Shown here piece after piece: positions 1 through 10,600 of a stretch of 15,545 bases of DNA; position 1 is the stretch's first letter; each line of letters starts with the position of its first letter. Location of the stretch: contig QUTJ01031709.1 in NCBI GenBank assembly GCA_003573635.1, positions 1 to 15,545 on the forward strand, read 5' to 3'. Source of the stretch: Goniomonas avonlea (lineage: Eukaryota > Cryptophyceae > Goniomonadida > Goniomonadaceae). Both the position numbers and the translations under genes were made by a program. The notes under the pieces are model-generated. The model was not told the origin of the DNA. It saw nothing but the letters and a program-made list of their open reading frames with translations, and searched no databases.

Positions 1-55
<55 letters not shown>
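1..55. repeat. (GA)n microsatellite
   Basis: An uninterrupted GA dinucleotide tract of about 27 units runs from the left edge of the window and probably continues beyond it. It is one of several dinucleotide tracts here and has no coding role. Confidence 0.97.
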
Positions 56-58
<3 letters not shown>

Positions 59-376
59 GTGAAAACTGTCTGGTGCTGTTGTTTTCGAATGTAATAGTGA
101 TGAAAGTGTGTGAAGCACCTACTGTAGCTAGCTAGGAAACCGTAGACGTGTTTGGATTACAATTGTATGCAACTGTCTGAGCTATCAGAAATTCAGAATA
201 TTAATTATTATTACCGGGTATCATGGATGACTTTTCCGCAGATTGCCATCTCTTTCGACATACGGACTTGTTCGACCCCCCCCCCCCGTCAAACTGGCTT
301 TGACACTTTCCGGCCCTTTCTTCGTCCGCTCGCTCGGCGGCGAATTGAGCGACTGAGATGAATTGACCACGGGCCA

Positions 377-712
377 ATGACCACGGCTGTTGCTCCGCAG
401 CCACAGCCGATGCAAGGCTTGCAAGCCCTAGCACCAGCACCTCTTTTAGGGCAACCGGCGCCATCTCAAGGGAACAGCGAAGCTCCCGCTCCCTCCAACC
501 AGCACTACCACGCACCAGGCGTGCATTCAATGCAGTCATCGGCGCCTCTTGCACGTCCCACCCAAACAACACGATCAGAAGCTGTGGAAGTTGACCCTCA
601 CACTGCCCAGGCAAACGTTTCCTTGCCTCTTGGGTCTCAACTCGGAGGAAAAGCCCCGCAACACCCGTCGACACTAAATTCGTTGGTGTTTGAGTCGGAA
701 AGAACGATGAAA
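377..712 (+). CDS. Putative first exon, Pro/Ala/Gln-rich protein
   Basis: An ATG at 377, with an in-frame TGA just upstream at 359, opens a 112-codon frame rich in Pro, Ala, Gln and Ser (it begins MTTAVAPQPQPMQGLQALAP). The frame would end at a TGA at 719, but GTGAGA at 713 is a good donor after a complete codon (phase 0). The next Gln-rich frame starts after an AG at 887-888, also in phase 0. That gives a 176-bp intron, a size typical of introns elsewhere in the window. No domain is recognisable. The low-complexity composition would suit a disordered nuclear or regulatory protein, but this is inference. The opposite strand has a longer open frame here, which I rejected. The exon is plausible but unproven. 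Confidence 0.4.
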
Positions 713-888
713 GTGAGATGAAAGCCACTGGTTGATTGCTCATATTCCACTCTTTGTGCTGTTTGTTTGTTCCCAGAATCCACAACGATGCCTTTGAACA
801 CTTTTTTCCGTCTACTGAATTCGTTATGAGGTCGAGCAGCCATTGAGGTACCTTGTCAAATCTCGATGACGACTCACCTCCACGGCAG

Positions 889-1101
889 ATTGGACAACAT
901 CTCAAAGAAACGCAAGCACAGCGTGCACAGCAGAAGCAGCAGCAGCAGCTCAAAGAAGCGCGAGCACAGCGTGCACAGCAGAAGCAGCAGCAGCATGTCC
1001 ACCTGCCGCAGCAATGCGTGCTGCAACAACCGTCGCCATTGGACATCGCGACTCTCCAGCCCATTGTGCGCATGCGCCAATCTGAAGAGACCCTTGCACA
1101 G
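889..1101 (+). CDS. Putative second exon, Gln-rich 16-residue repeat
   Basis: This frame continues the 377-712 exon in phase 0. It contains two tandem copies of a 16-residue unit, LKE[TA][QR]AQRAQQKQQQ[QH], encoded by a 48-bp direct repeat at 901-948 and 949-996. A more ordinary stretch follows, including PLDIATLQPIVRMRQSEETL. The exon would end at 1101 before GTAACC, again in phase 0. Charged, Gln-rich heptad-like sequence suggests a coiled coil. The +1 frame is also open over this interval and gives a Lys/Arg/Ser-rich peptide, so frame choice rests on splice phase and on similarity to the first exon. I do not recognise a family. Confidence 0.4.
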
Positions 1102-1400
1102 GTAACCACAACTTGATTGCATTTTTGTCTCACGAAAGGAGCCCATTGTTACTTCCCGCCTCCTTGGTCCCAGAACTCCCAGACAGTGGAACTAATGAAG
1201 CGGTCGCTCTGACTCTCTTGTATTACTGACGTGCCCCCCCGCATGTAGTCTCTCGCACTGAACCATCAAGAGCTAGATTCTTTGACTTGTCTCCCACTCT
1301 TTCCCCGTGTTTACTCTCCCTTCCCGTCTGCGCCCTGCCCCAAATGAAACGAGTGCACGTTCATGCTGTACCCTGCGTTTTTTTTTGGTGTGTTGCAGAG

Positions 1401-1871
1401 CTCCTCAAGTCGAACGCTGATTCCGTGGTGGTCAGCATTCCAGGTGTTGGCCCCAACACAACTTTTGTTTCAGAGTGGTGTGTCATTTCAAGTTCTTCCA
1501 CAGAAATGCTCATGTCGTTCCCCAGGGTTGCTTTGCGCTGTGCCTTTTCTTCTCAGGATCTACGCTAGCGGTCTGCCAGTGCTACTGGTGTGTTTTATGG
1601 AATGCAACACCTTCGCACTTATTTTGAATTACATTTCTCTTTTTCACTATTTTGATAATGTCTCAGGGCTGAGGCGTGCTTGCACCTCATGTCGAACGAT
1701 GCGAACTGGTGCCTGACTTCCAACTTGTTCCTGCTCATGTTGATGCTATTCGCTGTGTCAGGCGCCCTTCTCCTGCTCCAGCAAGTGATCACTTCAAAGG
1801 TGCACGCAAAAATCTTAAACGAATGGAATAGCTTAAATGATCTGTCAAGGAAGACCTTGCCGTGTCAATAG
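1401..1871 (+). CDS. Possible downstream exons of the same gene (unresolved)
   Basis: After the donor at 1102, a T-rich tract followed by TGTTGCAGAG gives an acceptor choice at 1398 or 1400. The latter continues in phase 0 as LLKSNADSVVVSIPGVGPN. Several more polypyrimidine-CAG sites follow within 300 bp (for example 1661-1666). The last open stretch, 1667-1871, would encode AEACLHLMSNDANWCLTSN, then a hydrophobic segment (NLFLLMLMLFAVSGALLLL), and a stop at 1869. The abundance of short, AT-rich, acceptor-like sequence suggests a string of small exons and introns, but I cannot choose a chain from sequence alone. It could equally be noncoding. Confidence 0.2.
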
Positions 1872-3310
1872 CGATGTCGAGGTGCCTAGTTCCGAGCCAG
1901 TCATCAGAGAGAGAGGCACACACACGCTGACCTGGTGATTTTAGCGCAGGAGATTGTTGGCTTGTTTCATTGTTGGTGCAACCAAATGTGGGACCAGAGG
2001 CAAGCCAGGTTGACGTGAGCACTGGCAACAACAAGAAAATGACAGATTGGCGCACAGCAGCAATCATTCTTCGAGGGCAAATCAGACAATGGCAGAGAGA
2101 GGGGGGGGGCAGAGTCACTTATTTTGTTGGAATGGGTAAGGGCATGTCACACCACGCTCCACGGGGTGAGGTTATTCCAATCACTTTATGATCACCTCGG
2201 GATAATCTGATCATTTCGATAACGATCCCCTCACCCCAGAATGTAATTGCAATTTCTGGGCAAGTGGGTGGGTGGGGGAAAATTCGATCTATGCATGCAG
2301 AATGGTGGCAAGGAGGTCTTCGAGGTGTCATCGTGGCGCCGATTCGAGCCTCGCATACCACCTCTGAGCGGATTACTCTGACGTGACCCCTTGGCCTGGC
2401 CGTACTAGAGCGGCGGCTTGGTTCTGGGTATCTCCGCATAGACAACCCGTTCCACCTTCACGTGGGTGGTCATCTGGGTCTGGACAGGCCTCTCCGCTGT
2501 GCGTAAGGAAGTGCAAAGCAGGGTGCTGAAAGCATGGTTCAAAGGGCAACGGCCCTTTGTGGGACCTACCGATAAGTAGATAATTGGAGGATGTTGTGGA
2601 AATGATTAGCGCAAGCACAAGACAGATTGACGGAACACACACGCGCCTCGGTCCGTCCTGCGCCCTCATCCGTCTGGAAGATCGTCCTGCCCTGCAAGCG
2701 AGGTGGCGAGCTCGAGCTCATCTGCCCAATCTCTGACCCTCAGGCTGCCGGCGAGCGTTTGCTCATCCCACCTTCTGAAGCAACACTAGCACACCCATCG
2801 ACTCCCATGCACCAATGTGCGACTTCACCTCATTTGTCATGAAGCTCAGGCGTAAAGCTCGGAATCGAACGCCGGAGGCATCCGAACTGGTCGCCTTGCT
2901 GATGAAGAAATGCCGTGCCGTTGAAAGTCCTGGGCAAATCGGCCACAGCCCCTTGTGTACAAAAGGTAGGTACATCCAGACCCTGTTGCAGTCCAGGCCG
3001 TGACAAATCCAAACGAGAGGCGGGCGGAAAGCGAACCACCATAAAGTGGCGCTGAACCAGCCTCCACCCGACAAGGAGGACCACTCCGGCAGAATGGCCA
3101 GCGGCCCCGGGGGGCCATCATGTGCGTGTTGTCGTGTTGCCTGGTGCACCGCGTGCCGAATTGGCGCTCGCGGTGGGTGCCTTTCGCTGTGCTCTGCATG
3201 CTCCTCAGTGACCAGCTCGGCCGCTTGTCGCAAAGCCCCGTGCATATTTGACGCTGTGTTGTTTACTGGATGAATCACCACACCCCCTGTCCGCCTCGGC
3301 CAGAACATGA
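1872..3310. other. No supported gene; intergenic or unresolved
   Basis: I see only short competing open frames on both strands. An imperfect inverted repeat (GGGGTGAGG at 2163-2171 and its complement at 2229-2237) could form a hairpin with a loop of about 57 nt. A (G)n run lies at 2101-2109. A 257-codon ATG-initiated frame on the minus strand (3536 to 2763) covers the right half. It is rich in Trp, Arg, His and Ser without a recognisable domain, so I do not call it a gene. Confidence 0.4.
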
Positions 3311-3820
3311 CGGAGCCACCGGTCAACCTCGCCCCACGAAAACCCACGCTTGGGGCGCGACTGCGACCGCAGCACACACTCCCTTGAGTGCGACCCAGAC
3401 CAGGAGGTGAGTGATGCTCGGGTGGGTGACTGGACGAAGACCAACGAAGACAGCGACACGAGCGAGTCCAACAGGCGATGCAGCTTCTTTGGAGGGCCGC
3501 GATCACCCTGGATGGTCGCCACACGGACCCTCCCATGGTTCAATTGTTGCCTGAGACAGAAGAGGTGTGTGAGTCACGCTCCCACCAACGTCACAGGGCG
3601 ATCACAAGGCCCACAAGGGGCGGATCGCACCCACTGCACAGTTAGTTGTCTTGATAGACAATTACTGGGACAGTCGAACCACAGTACCCGGTGGTCAGAT
3701 TTATCTGAACCACCTGACTCACACACATTCAAGGGTGGCTTGCCAAGGAATGTGTCTGAGACTCCTCAGACACGAGCTCCGGAACTCATTGCCTTACCAA
3801 CTCCCAACCTGGACCAATGA
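3311..3820 (+). other. Open frame upstream of the PHD retroelement relic
   Basis: The frame is open from the TGA at 3308 to the TGA at 3818 (169 codons). The same frame is open again immediately afterwards, to 4396. The peptide is hydrophilic and rich in Asp, Ser, Thr and Arg (for example SDARVGDWTKTNEDSDTSES) with no recognised domain. It may be the upstream part of the broken retroelement-like ORF that follows, with one in-frame stop. An overlapping frame (3651-3965) is also open and may be the true continuation. I assign no function. Confidence 0.25.
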
Positions 3821-5529
3821 AGTAAAATTAAAACCAGCCAATATCATCAAGGGACGAACAGGACCCATCACACCAATACCGCCTCTTCCCCTGGCAAGGC
3901 GAGGAGACGGCGGGATCACTGTTACCCTTCGCTCTTGCCCCGCTGGCACGAAGTCAACACAATAACCCCCAGACTTTCCAACAAAGCAGCCTGTACTGGC
4001 CTACTGTCCGAATCGTTCCTGATCGGCCAAGGATTAATCAAACCTCCACCCAAAGAAATAGTTCCTAGCGACCTCGTCGAGCTGGGAGTCACTCCTGATG
4101 AGACACCCCACCCAACACGCAGGACCACCTACCCCCCGTCCATTGTCCTTGCACGCATTGTGCTTGCGTCCCTGGTCGGTAACCACCTCCTCTGGCAAGA
4201 ACGCAACAAAATGCGCTGCCCGAAGTCGTGGAGACCCTGGCACACATCAAAGCGCGGGACTCCCCAGCCGATGACCCCAAAGAACCGACCCCACCCGGAT
4301 CGTCACCCACCGACACTAGTGATACCCATCCCATTGGGTCGAACCCTGACTATGATGATAGAGTCTACCAATCAGCGAACAAAATCCTGCGCCTAGAGGC
4401 AGTCACCTCGTATACCAAACGGTGTAGCAAGGCCAGAACGACTCTACGCAACCTAGACCTCAGGGGAGACCTACACAAAATCCTCCCCCACGCCAAATTC
4501 GTCAAGCAAGCAACGCTACCCCTCAAAGTGAACGATGACACCCTACTAGCCAATACCGACGCAAACATAAAACGCTTCAACCCAGCTGACCTAGACACAG
4601 ACTCCGACTCAGACAACCCCAAGGACGAAAACGGAATCAAACACAAAGCCGAACAAGCAAAGGCTCGCCACCTATTCCCCAGAACAAGCCGCAAGCGTGG
4701 GCTAAACACACATGATCTACAACCCAACCGAACCTCTCTGGTTGGCTTGACTCCACCCCTCCTGAACAACCACCCAGAGAGTCTGTGACGCGCCACAACA
4801 AACACAGACCACAGACAGCCAAACAAGAAAGCAACCTGAACACAAACCCGCATGGGTGCCAGTGAAACCCAAACGCAAAAGAATAGTCGACGTCCCATGC
4901 CACTCATGCCAAACCACGGATACATTGGCTTCCATGATTAAATGTCGCGGGTGCCAACTATACTACCACATCCGCTGCGCACTCTCCCCGTCTGAAGCAT
5001 ACAGCACAAACTGGGTCGGCCCATGCTGTTTGGGCATCACCGACAACAAAACCCTCACACCTCCCCCCTCAAATAGATACCAACGCCTGATACCCTGCCT
5101 GACCCCCCGCTTGATCGTGATGGATCCGAAATCCTAGGCAAGCGAGCCAAAACCACCTACCAACCAATATCTTACACACCAATACCGCCACCCATGACAC
5201 TATCAGCGGGAGCACCCACATCAATTCAAGCCAGAAAATAGAAGAGGAAACGCAGAGCTCACCGGCGATGTGGGAATGAAAGCCCACCTCCAGTACCCAC
5301 CTATCCATGGACCGAAGTCTCAACAAATGAACTACCCAACCTTACGGAAGACACCCGTCCACCACGCTTCACACGAAGAAGAATCGACCCAAATATGATG
5401 TCTAACACGCAATTCTCTCAACAAGCAAATACTATTCTACACTTCCGTCAGTGTGGGCTAGGGAAGCAGAATTCATGCTCGTCACGGTCAGTTTGGTCTC
5501 ACGATTCAGGAGAACTCGATGCAGCTTGA
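3821..5529 (+). pseudogene. Broken retroelement-like ORF with a PHD-type zinc finger
   Basis: A protein-like trail runs through at least four frame changes: 3821-4396, then 4183-4788, then about 4787-5137 (zinc finger), then about 5124-5279, then 5278-5529. The 4183-4788 part is acidic and Ser/Pro/Asp-rich. The 4898-5029 part has Cys and His spaced CxxC, 11 residues, CxxC, 4 residues, HxxC, then W-x3-CC. This is the order of a PHD finger (C4HC3) with an odd last ligand pair. PHD fingers occur in ORF1 or ORF2 of some non-LTR retrotransposons. The tail (SNTQFSQQANTILHFRQCGL) faintly recalls the start of a LINE endonuclease domain, which is a weak inference. No reverse transcriptase motif is visible, so this is either a truncated relic or a degenerate host gene. 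The apparent start codons are GTG or TTG, so no true start is assigned. Confidence 0.45.
4898..5029 (+). other. PHD-type zinc finger motif
   Basis: In the frame containing 4898, the ligands are CHSC, then KCRGC, then YYHIRC, then a Trp followed by CC. The spacing up to the HxxC matches PHD fingers, and the Trp two to four residues before the last cysteines is also characteristic. The usual final CxxC is reduced to adjacent cysteines, so the last zinc ligand pair is atypical or damaged. Confidence 0.55.
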
Positions 5530-5825
5530 TCGTTAAGTCTCAACGAAACGTCATACAGATTGTGCCGATTACGAGTGTGAGGAGCGGAGCGCTGCCCATA
5601 CTCACGACATTTATAAATCCAATCGCATCCACAAATCTGTGGCCCTACGTGCGATTGATTTCCGTGTTTTGACAGTGAATGGGACATGATTCGGTGTGAT
5701 CGTTACTACCAATCGATCTGATAAGGTTGTCCCTCTCGACAATAGTCTTATATTATCTGAATCCGATCAAGGGGCATGTGGTGTGAAACCACCTTACCCC
5801 TTCCTGCCCTCTGTCCAAGTGAATT
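5530..5825. other. No supported gene
   Basis: One frame is open for about 50 codons around 5540-5690, but with no recognisable domain. It could be a further piece of the decayed element to the left. The remainder is AT-richer spacer leading into the minisatellite. Confidence 0.35.
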
Positions 5826-6150
5826 CTTGTGTGTGTTCTTGTGGGTGCCTGTCCGTGTGCGTGTTCTTGTGAGCGCCCGTGGGTATGGATGTTCTTGTGG
5901 GTGCTTGTCCGTGTGTGTGTGTGCTCTTGGGTGCCTGTCCTTGTGTGTGTTCTTGTGGGTGCCTGTCTGTGTGCGTGTTCTTGTGCGTGCCTGTCCTTGT
6001 TCGTGTTCTTGTTCGTGCCTGTCCGTGTGCGTATGCGTGTTCTCGTGGGGGGCTGTCCTTGTGCGTGCTTGTCTGTGTGTGTGGGTGCCCTTGTGTATGC
6101 GTGCACTTGTGAGTGCCTGTCTGTGTGCGTGTTCTGTGCGTGTGTGTTCT
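5826..6150. repeat. 28-bp G/T-rich minisatellite upstream of the main gene
   Basis: Roughly ten to eleven imperfect tandem copies of a 28-bp unit, of the type TGTGCGTGTTCTTGTGGGTG followed by CCTGTCCG, fill this interval. The + strand is almost free of A and rich in T and G, so it is strongly strand-asymmetric. Several consecutive units (5852-6019) are exactly 28 bp. The last units are irregular, with small insertions. Both strands translate into long repetitive open frames, but 28 is not a multiple of 3 and copies shift frame, so it is not coding. It ends about 150 bp before the proposed start of the main gene and could affect its promoter. Confidence 0.85.
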
Positions 6151-6306
6151 CCCGGGTGCCGAACTTCTTGTTGGGCCTGGTTTCATCCACACACCTTGTT
6201 TTTTACCAGCCACACAAGGACTCAAACAACTTGGGGTCGTCCAGTTTGCATAGACTTTTGCAATGACTCAAGGCTCACCTCTGTACAGCACTCCAAGTCT
6301 CCGTGT

Positions 6307-7648
6307 ATGCCCCCTGGATTGGCCGCTCGCGCACACAGCAGCTGTGTTGCTCCTCCACTCGCCCAGCGCCTTGCTCCAGCCCTCGTCTACTAGTGCTGGC
6401 CATAGTAATCCTGCTACTAATGTTCGCTCCTGCTGCGGCTGGCGTGGTCGTGCACGTTGAGGGGTCCACGGGCGATGACGCCGCCTGTGCGGCAACTGGC
6501 AGTGCCAGTGGCATTCCACCATGTCAAACCTTTCAGCAGGGCCTCCAGGTGGCGGGCGCCAACGGGACTGTGGTTGTTGGCCCGGGGGTGTATCGAGGTG
6601 CGGGGAACTGCGACGTGACAGTCGACCAGCCTGGAGTGACGTTGGTGTCCTCCCACGGTGCCGCTGCCACTGTGGTAGACTGTGAGCACCGCAGCCGCTG
6701 CCTGATCATCCGCTCCAACAACGCTACAGTCAAGGGTTTCACTTTTGTCAATGGCCTTGCAGCACCGCTCACGCAGTGCAATTTGGGTGTCAGCAGGGCC
6801 AAGCCACCCCAACAGTTGAATTTCACCAGGACCAAACCGCGACAACCGCCTCTCCAGGCTCGTAGACATGGAACGAAGACACAGGACTCGAAGGCTACAC
6901 AGGGCTCGAGGCGTGCAACTGACCAACAGCCCCGATCCCAACTTGTGTTGGCTGTGGTTGCTCTTGGGTCTGACGGGCGAGAGCGTAGCGTCCGTATGCT
7001 CGCAGATAGCAGCATGTCCGACTTGGAAGAGTCTGTGGCCGAGGCGGCCAAGCTGACAGCACCCGCACCCCTGCAGTATCTGGCCTCCCTGCTCCTGCGA
7101 GTTGGTGCTGCACTAAGTGACCATCAGCGACCCAAATCATCTAACTGGACCGCTGGTGTGCCCAGCCACTGGCAGCGGGAGAACTCTCTTGGCCTGACGG
7201 GCAATCAGCGCCAGCCTCAAAGCTCAACGACCCAGAGGCAATCAAAGGTTTTTGACTTTGGTCGCAAGGTGACGAACAGAAACAATCATCTGAGGGCTCA
7301 GGTGCATTCACGCGTGTCATTGGCTTCCGACCCAGGTGTGCAATGGACAGCAGCGGGTGGCTGCGTCTTGGTTAGTGCCAGTCATGTGTCTCTAGAGCAC
7401 TGCGCCATTCTGAATGGAACAGCTCCGTCTGGAGGGGGGTTGGCGCTGGTTGACACCGACGCGTCCTTGCACTCTGTCACAGTTGCTTGGAACAACGCCC
7501 AACTTGGCGGAGGAATCTTCGCACAGGGTGGGACCCTTGGTCTTGCCAGCTGTCTCGTGAATCACAACACCGCCCTCAACTGCGATGGTGCGGCCTATGG
7601 TGGTGGCATCTACAGCGCTGGGAACTCTGTTCGAATAGCTTTCACAGA
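6307..7648 (+). CDS. Exon 1: signal segment, beta-helix cap and first coils
   Basis: The long frame is open 6267-7654 but has no ATG before 6420. The ATG at 6307 is one frame off, so either a base is missing before about 6387 or an upstream exon is spliced in (acceptor-like CCTCTGTACAG ends at 6289). 6387-6440 encodes a hydrophobic run (LLVLAIVILLLMFAPAAAG), a signal peptide or anchor. Next comes a typical start of eukaryotic and bacterial Pmp-like beta-helix proteins: GSTGDDAAC, PCQTFQQGLQVAGANGTVVV, GPGVYRGAGNCDVTV, a TVVDC motif and VKGFTFVNG. From 7336 regular coils resume with three GGG turns (PSGGGLALV, QLGGGIFAQ, AYGGGIYSA). Between them lies an unrelated open insert (6787-7335). The exon ends TTCACAGA before GTAAGT, phase 2. 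Antisense frames here are shadows. Confidence 0.7.
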
Positions 7649-10600
7649 GTAAGTCCTCCAGTTGGTGTCAAGAGCGTATGAAGAGAGTCTGTCAGCTTGT
7701 TGATTGTTGCTGACACACCCAGTGCTTTGCTGACCCCGTCTACCCTGCAGCATGAACGGCAACTCACTTAGCAGCAGCGGCAGTGGCAGTGGCAGTGCTG
7801 GAGGCGGCTTGTACCTTGATGGAAGCAACGCGACTGTGTTCATGTGCAAGTGAGTGTGCTGTCCCACTTTATTGTGCTGCTGCACCGTGTGTGCCTCTGA
7901 GTGCTACCTCCTGTGGTTCCTTTGGAAGACCTCACACCAGTCTCAACGAGTGCCTGTGCATGATTTGGAGCACAACCGGCAAGTGGTGTGTTTGATCATA
8001 CACTCAACAGGAGTGCATTTCTGACACTGTCTTCCCTGCAGCATGAGCGGCAACACACTCAGCAGTGGCAGCGACAATGTTGGAGGCGGCATGTTCCTTC
8101 AATATGCCACTGTGAACGTGACCATGTGCAAGTGAGTGTACTGTTGTGTTGTGTGCGCATGTGACTGCTCTTGGTCCTCCTGTGGTTGCTTTCCAATCGC
8201 TCATTATTCTCTCGGTCCTTTTTGTTTTGCATCATGTCCGCTCTGGATTCACAGTCCGAGGAGGCTGTGGGCTTCTACCCAGACGCGCCTGCATTGCAGT
8301 ATGTGCTAGAGGGGGGCGACATCCCAAACTAGTTACCGTTTCAAACGATGTTCTAGTCATTGATTACAAACGGATAGCGATCATAATCTCAATTGATTAC
8401 AAAACTGTGTATGTGCTAGGTGCACCGTGAGTGTCCGAAGCGAGATGTGGTTTGGTTGAGGAAGACCAAAGAGGATGCTGCCTGTCTGGCTGAGCTCCAG
8501 CATTAGGTATACAAGCCATATGAGTAGCATCTCTCTTCTTTCGGTGATACAAAAAACTCTCATTACAACAAAGTAGTAATACACAACACACACAATGGGA
8601 GTGCTTTTCTGACCCGGTCTGCCCTGCAGCATGAACGGCAACACACTCAGCACCGCTGTCAGTGGCGACAATGTTGGAGGCGGCATGTTCCTTTTTGGAA
8701 GCAACGCGACTGTGACCATGTGCAAGTGAGTGTGCTGTCCCACTTTTTTGTGCTGCCGCCCTGCTCAACCTGCACCTAGTGTGTTTGCTTTTACACACGC
8801 AACGGGAGTGCTTTTCTGACCCTGTCTGCCCTGCAGCATGTGTGGCAACACACTCAGCACCAGCAGCAGTGGCAGCAGTCTTGGAGGCGGCATGTCCCTT
8901 CAACATGCCACTGCGACTGTGGCCATGTGCAAGTGAGTGTGTTGTCCCACTTTATTGTGCTGTTGCGTTGTGCTGTCGGCCCTCCTGTGGTTGCTGTCCA
9001 AGCTCGCTCCAGGCCCAACAACGGCCCTGCCATCGATGTGATTTTGGAGCACAACACACGCAATGGGAGTGCTTTGCTGACTCTGTCTGCCCTGCAGCAT
9101 GAGCGGCAACACACTCAGCAGCACCGGCAGTGGCAGTGGGGGCGGTGGTCGTGGAGGCGGCATGTTCCTTTATGGAAGCAACGTGAACGTGACCATGTGC
9201 AGGTGTGCTGTTGCGTTGTTTGTGCATGTGAGTGCTCTAGGTCCTGCAGTGGTCTCTTTCCATTAGTCTCAAGAGTTCCCTGTCATCGATGTGATTTTGG
9301 AGCACCATCTGTAAGTGGTGCGGCTGGTCACACACCCGCAATGATATCTGACCCTGTCTGCCCTGCAGCATGAGCGGCAACACACTCAGCAGCGGAGGCA
9401 GCGGAGGCAGTGGAGGCGGTGGAGGCGGTGGAGGCATGTATCTTTATGGAACCAATGCGGCTGTGGCCTTGTCCAAGTGAGTGTGTGTGCTGTCCCCCGT
9501 TCTTTATGGAACCAATGCGGCTGTGGCCTTGTCCAAGTGAGTGTGTGTGCTGTCCCCCGTTCTTTATGGAACCAATGCGGCTGTGGCCTTGTCCAAGTGA
9601 GTGTGTGTGCTGTCCCCCGTTCTTTATGGAACCAATGCGGCTGTGGCCTTGTCCAAGTGAGTGTGTGTGCTGTCCCCCGTTATTGTGCTGTGGGTACCTC
9701 CTTTGTTTCCTTTCCTCTTCCCCACCAGTCTTAATGATCAATGTGATTTCAAGTTTGGAGCACAACCTAGATTACACAGGCAATGGGAGTGCCTTTCTGA
9801 CCCTGCCTGCCCTGCAGCATGAGCGGCAACACAATCAGCAGCACTGACGGTGGCAGCTACAGTGTTGGTGGCGGCGTGCTCCTTTACGAAGGCAACGCGA
9901 CTGTGACTATGTGCAAGTGAGTGTGCTGTCCCATTTAAGTCTGTGAGTGCTACCTCCTGTGGTTGTTTTCCAGTCGCTCAGCTGTCTCCCCCGTCTGGTT
10001 GGGGGCTTGAGTTTAATTTACTCATCTGTCTCAACAAGTGCCCTGCCATCGATGTGATTTTGGAGCTCAAACCTGTAAGTGGTGTGTTTGTTCATACACA
10101 CGCAATGGGAGTGCTTTGCTGACCCTCCTGCCCTGCAGCATGAGCGGCAACACACTCAGCAGCACCGGCAGTGGCAGTGGCAGCAGCAGTGCTGGAGGCG
10201 GCATGGCCTTGTATGGAGGCAACGCGACTGTGTCTATGTGCAAGTGAGTGTCCACTTTATTGTGCTGTTGCATTGTGTGTGCATGTGAGTGCTGTCGGCT
10301 CCCCTGTGGATGCTTTCCAATCTCTCATAGTGCCCATCGATGTGATTTTGGAGCACAAGCTGTAAGGAGTCTTTTGCTGACCCTCTCTGCTCTGCAGCAT
10401 GTGTGGCAACACACTCAGCACCAGCACCAGCACCAGCAGCAGTGGCGCCGGTAGTCTTGGAGGCGGCATGTCCCTTCAATATGCCACTGCGACTGTGGCC
10501 ATGTGCAAGTGAGTGTGTTGTCCCACTTCATTGTGCTGTTGCTCCTGTGGTTGCTGTCTAAGCTCGCTCCAGGCCCAACAACGGCTCGAGCTGTCAAAGG

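Noticed and set aside
201-1133. 310-codon open frame on the minus strand, Cys-rich
   Set aside because: The Cys/Leu-rich stretches are the antisense reading of the CAG/AGC repeats. No domain is visible, and the + strand has a coherent exon pair with matching phases.
2848-2890. GTTCGATTCC on the minus strand, similar to a tRNA B box
   Set aside because: The bases either side do not pair as a T stem, and no anticodon or acceptor arm is present.
2763-3536. 257-codon minus-strand frame with an ATG in good context
   Set aside because: Composition is rich in Trp, Arg, His and Ser with no motif. Long chance frames are expected in this GC-rich part, so I kept it only as a note.
5753-6393. Long repetitive open frames on both strands
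   Set aside because: They are translations of the 28-bp minisatellite, whose period is not a multiple of 3.
9441-9680. CRISPR-like regular spacing
   Set aside because: Copies are directly adjacent with no unique spacers, and the region is part of a eukaryotic spliced gene.
9328-9847. Open frames with a 20-residue repeat on both strands
   Set aside because: They are readings of the 60-bp repeat in other frames. The exon frame, fixed by splice phase, stops at the TGA in each copy.
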